In this document: in pieces, positions 60,290 to 64,000 of the stretch
How the letters are laid out: each line of letters begins with the position of its first letter
How positions within the stretch are numbered: position 1 is the first letter of the stretch
Notes under the pieces: generated by a model
What the model was told of the DNA's origin: nothing
What the model saw: only the letters and a program-made list of their open reading frames with translations
The model's database searches: none
Origin: Uranotaenia lowii
Lineage: Eukaryota; Arthropoda; Insecta; Diptera; Culicidae
DNA length: 64,000 bases
Assembly (NCBI RefSeq): GCF_029784155.1
Contig: NC_073693.1
Span: forward strand, 332,572,592-332,636,591
Reading direction: 5' to 3'
Position numbers and translations under genes: made by a program

Positions 60290-60402
60290 GAATTGTGAAT
60301 AATATGGCATAAAAATGACAAAAAAAATGCTTCAAAAATAACAAAAAAATGACACAAAAATGGATTAAAATAAAACAATCCTGAAAGAAAATATCACAAA
60401 AG

Positions 60403-61005
60403 TTACAAAAAATCACACAAAATGACACAAAAACTACACAAAAATAACACAAAATGACACAAAAATGACACAAAAATAACACAAAAATGACACAAAAATG
60501 ACACAAAAATGACACAAAAATGACACAAAAATGACACAAAAATGACACAAAAATGACACAAAAATGACACAAAAATGATACAAAAATGACACAAAAATGA
60601 TACAAAAATGACACAAAAATGACACAAAAATGACACAAAAATGACACAAAAAATAACAAAAAAATGACACAAAAATGACACAAAAATGACACAAAAATGA
60701 CACAAAAATGACACAAAAATGACACAAAAATGACACAAAAATGACACAAAAATGATACAAAAATGACACAAAAATGATACAAAAATGACACAAAATGACA
60801 CAAAATGACACAAAAATGACACAAAAATGGCACAAAAATAACACAAAAATGGTACAAAGATGACACAAAAATGGCACAAAAATGGCACAAAAATGACACA
60901 AAAATGACACAAAAATGACACAAAAATGACACAAAAATGACACAAAAATGACACAAAAATGACACAAAAATGACACAAAAATGACACAAAAATGGCACAA
61001 AAATG
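60403..61005. repeat. GACACAAAAAT 11 bp satellite, left domain
   Basis: Tandem 11-mers with variants (GATACAAAAAT, GGCACAAAAAT, AACACAAAAAT). The minus strand lacks stops in several frames, giving long Cys/Phe-rich frames (CHFCVIFVSFL) that are artefacts. Decayed units extend left to about 60290. Confidence 0.93.
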
Positions 61006-62860
61006 TCAAAAATGACAAAAATGACACAAAAATGTCAAAAATGACAAAAATGACAAAAATGACAAAAATGACAAAAATGACAAAAATGACAAAAATGACA
61101 AAAATGACAAAAATGACAAAAATGACAAAAATGACAAAAATGACAAAAATGACAAAAATGACAAAAATGACAAAAATGACAAAAATGACAAAAATGACAA
61201 AAATGACAAAAATGACAAAAATGACAAAAATGACAAAAATGACAAAAATGACAAAAATGACAAAAATGACAAAAATGACAAAAATGACAAAAATGACAAA
61301 AATGACAAAAATGACAAAAATGACAAAAATGACAAAAATGACAAAAATGACAAAAATGACAAAAATGACAAAAATGACAAAATGACAAAAATGACAAAAA
61401 TGACAAAAATGACAAAAATGACAAAAATGACAAAAATGACAAAAATGACAAAAATGACAAAAATGACAAAAATGACAAAAATGACAAAAATGACAAAAAT
61501 GACAAAACTGACAAAAATGACAAAAATGACAAAAATGACAAAAATGACAAAAATGACAAAAATGACAAAAATGACAAAAATGACAAAAATGACAAAAATG
61601 ACAAAAATGACAAAAATGACAAAAATGACAAAAATGACAAAAATGACAAAAATGACAAAAACGACAAAAATGACAAAAATGACAAAATGACAAAAATGAC
61701 AAAAATGACAAAAATGACAAAAATGACAAAAATGACAAAAATGACAAAAATGACAAAAATGACAAAAATGACAAAAATGACAAAAATGACAAAAATGACA
61801 AAAATGACAAAAATGACAAGAATGACAAAAATGACAAAAATGACAAAAATGACAAAAATGACAAAAATGACAAAAATGACAAAAATGACAAAAATGACAA
61901 AAATGACAAAAATGACAAAAATGACAAAAATGACAAAAATGACAAAAATGACAAAAATGACAAAAATGACAAAAATGACAAAAATGACAAAAATGACAAA
62001 AATGACAAAAATGACAAAAATGACAAAAATGACAAAAATGACAAAAATGACAAAAATGACAAAAATGACAAAAATGACAAAAATGACAAAAATGACAAAA
62101 ATGACAAAAATGACAAAAATGACAAAAATGACAAAAATGACAAAAATGACAAAAATGACAAAAATGACAAAAATGACAAAAATGACAAAAATGACAAAAA
62201 TGACAAAAATGACAAACATGACAAAAATGACAAAAATGACAAAAATGACAAAAATGACAAAAATGACAAACATGACAAAAATGACAAAAATGACAAAAAT
62301 GACAAAAATGACAAAAATGACAAAAATGACAAAAATGACAAAAATGACAAAAATGACAAAAATGACAAAAATGACAAAAATGACAAAAATGACAAAAATG
62401 ACAAAAATGACAAAAATGACAAAAATGACAAAAATGACAAAAATGACAAAAATGACAAAAATGACAAAAATGACAAAAATGACAAAAATGACAAAAATGA
62501 CAAAAATGACAAAAATGACAAAAATGACAAAAATGACAAAAATGACAAAAATGACAAAAATGACAAAAATGACAAAAATGACAAAAATGACAAAAATGAC
62601 AAAAATGACAAAAATGACAAAAATGACAAAAATGACAAAAATGACAAAAATGACAAAAATGACAAAAATGACAAAAATGACAAAAATGACAAAAATGACA
62701 AAAATGACAAAAATGATAAAAATGACAAAAATGACAAAAATGACAAAAATGACAAAAATGACAAAAATGACAAAAATGACAAAAATGACAAAAATGACAA
62801 AAATGACAAAAATGACAAAAATGACAAAAATGACAAAAATGACAAAAATGACAAAAATGA
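61005..62860. repeat. GACAAAAAT 9 bp satellite, central domain
   Basis: About 206 tandem 9-mers, the most homogeneous stretch in the window; only isolated variants occur (for example at 61507, 61661, 61820, 62217, 62271 and 62717), plus two 1 bp deletions (61380 and 61686). Frames read MTK repeats on plus and SFL, VIF or CHF on minus; not coding. Confidence 0.95.
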
Positions 62861-63300
62861 CACAAAAGTGACACAAAAATGACACAAAAATGACACAAAA
62901 ATGACACAAAAATGACACAAAAATGACACAGAAATGACACAAAAATGACACAAAAATGACACAAAAGTGACACAAAAATGACACAGAAATGAAAAAATGA
63001 CACAAAAATGATACAAAAATGGCACAAAAATGATACAAAAATGATACAAAAATGATTTTAAAATGAATCAAAAATGACACAAAAATGACACAAAAATGAC
63101 ACAAAAATGACACAAAAATGACTCAAAAATGAAACAACAATGACACAAAAATTACTCAAAAATGACAAGAATGACACAAAAATGGCAAAAATTGGCACAA
63201 AAATGACACAAAAATGATACAAACATTACACAAAAATGACACAAAAATGACACAAAAATGACAAAAAAATGACACAAAAATGACACAAAATGTTACAAAA
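62861..63300. repeat. GACACAAAAAT 11 bp satellite, right domain
   Basis: The 11 bp unit resumes with moderate variation (GACACAGAAAT, GACACAAAAGT). Mirrors the left domain around the 9 bp core. Confidence 0.92.
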
Positions 63301-63780
63301 ATGATTCATAATAGATTTAAAAATGTTTCAAAAATGACACGAAAATGATTCAAAGATGACAAAAATGATACAAAAATGTTACCAAGAAGATACATTAATG
63401 ATACAAAAACGATACAAAAATGATACAAAAAAGATACAAAAATGACACAAAAATGATACAAAATGATACAAAAATGATACAAAAGTGATACAAAAATGAT
63501 AAAAAAAAGGATACACAAATGATACAAAAATGATACAAAAGTGATACAGAAATGATAAAAAAAAGGATACAAAAATGATACAAAAGTGATACAAAAATGA
63601 CACAAAAACGATACAAAATGATACAAAAATAATACAAAAGTGATACAAAAATGATAAAAAAAGGATACAAAAATGATACAAAAATGATACAAAAGTGATA
63701 CAAAAATGATACAAAAAGGATACAAAAATGATACAAAAATGATACTACAATGATCAAAATTGACGCAAAAATTACATAAA
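63301..63780. repeat. GATACAAAAAT 11 bp satellite, outer right domain
   Basis: A C-to-T variant of the 11-mer dominates, with insertions (GATAAAAAAAGGATACAAAA, repeated about every 60-120 bp near 63500, 63555 and 63655). This indicates a local higher-order unit. Decays after 63780. Confidence 0.88.
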
Positions 63781-64000
63781 AACAACAAAAAATACAAAAA
63801 ATAACAAATATACAAAAATTATTATTTAACAAAAATTATAAACATTGCAATTATCATTGAAATTCAAAGGCTTTTAGATTTGTCAACCAATTTGATCTTG
63901 TCTAGAGTCCATTCAAGAAAGTAGTTCTTGGAAAGACGAATTGCTCCCCCAAAAGAACTTTCGGGCTAGGAAAGTTCTTCGCCATAGTAGATAATCGCCT

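Noticed and set aside
60434..63113. Minus-strand open frames of 673-871 codons rich in Cys, His and Phe (CHFCVIFVSFL-type repeats)
   Set aside because: They lie entirely in 9/11 bp satellite. All three frames of the strand stay open because the unit lacks stop codons in that orientation; frames differ only by phase. No non-repeat domain.
60178..63900. Similar phrases flanking the large satellite (TTTGTCAACTGGATTGATC near 60190 and TTTGTCAACCAATTTGATC near 63880), as a possible target duplication
   Set aside because: The match is imperfect, is not adjacent to the array edges and lies in otherwise unrelated flanks; probably chance.

Overview
The window looks like non-coding, transposon-dense insect DNA, most likely from a mosquito (Culicidae). 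The main clue is a Tc1/mariner element whose transposase has a D...D(37)E catalytic spacing, the ITmD37E type best known from mosquitoes. Supporting clues are tRNA-headed SINEs, TA- and TTAA-flanked MITEs, hAT-like MITEs and a LINE C-terminal fragment. The DNA is AT-rich with a few GC-richer islands. I found no intact host protein gene, rRNA gene, CRISPR array or bacterial-type operon. The species call is inference; no database search was possible.

Layout. 0-6 kb: SINE tails, a hAT-like end, a 3.1 kb TA-flanked element (1571-4669) and a long-armed foldback element with a 10 bp target duplication (5316-6131). 6.7-7.9 kb: a GC-richer island. 7.9-12.05 kb: a dead ITmD37E mariner, then a three-level nest of hAT-like insertions. 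12.2-22 kb: MITEs, SINEs, a 178 bp tandem repeat and a degenerate tandem repeat (20.3-21.7 kb). 22.1-23.35 kb: GC island. 23.57-25.75 kb: a 5'-truncated LINE pseudogene carrying a near-perfect 180 bp hairpin. 26.3-28.6 kb: a TCCTCTCAACTCGC minisatellite, an inverted repeat and a possible minus-strand LTR-element primer-binding site. 29 kb: a SINE. 31.0-34.4 kb: CTGTAAAAA 9-mer satellite with a 976 bp segmental duplication. 36.25-45.33 kb: a 57 bp satellite split by a LINE 3' end, itself split by a 5.75 kb three-unit repeat cluster. 46.4-55.4 kb: hAT, mariner, piggyBac-like and TA-flanked elements, poly-T and a 310 bp (TA)n tract. 57.18-58.43 kb: ACAATTTTG 9-mer satellite. 60.3-63.8 kb: an 11/9/11 bp GACACAAAAAT/GACAAAAAT satellite.

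No gene network can be described. The interest lies in the history of insertions (nests with readable target-site duplications), in several element families that share iterated terminal motifs, and in three unrelated-looking 9 bp satellites within 33 kb. The long open frames over the satellites are artefacts of repeat periods of 9 or 57 bp (divisible by 3), or of an 11 bp unit that lacks stop codons on one strand.
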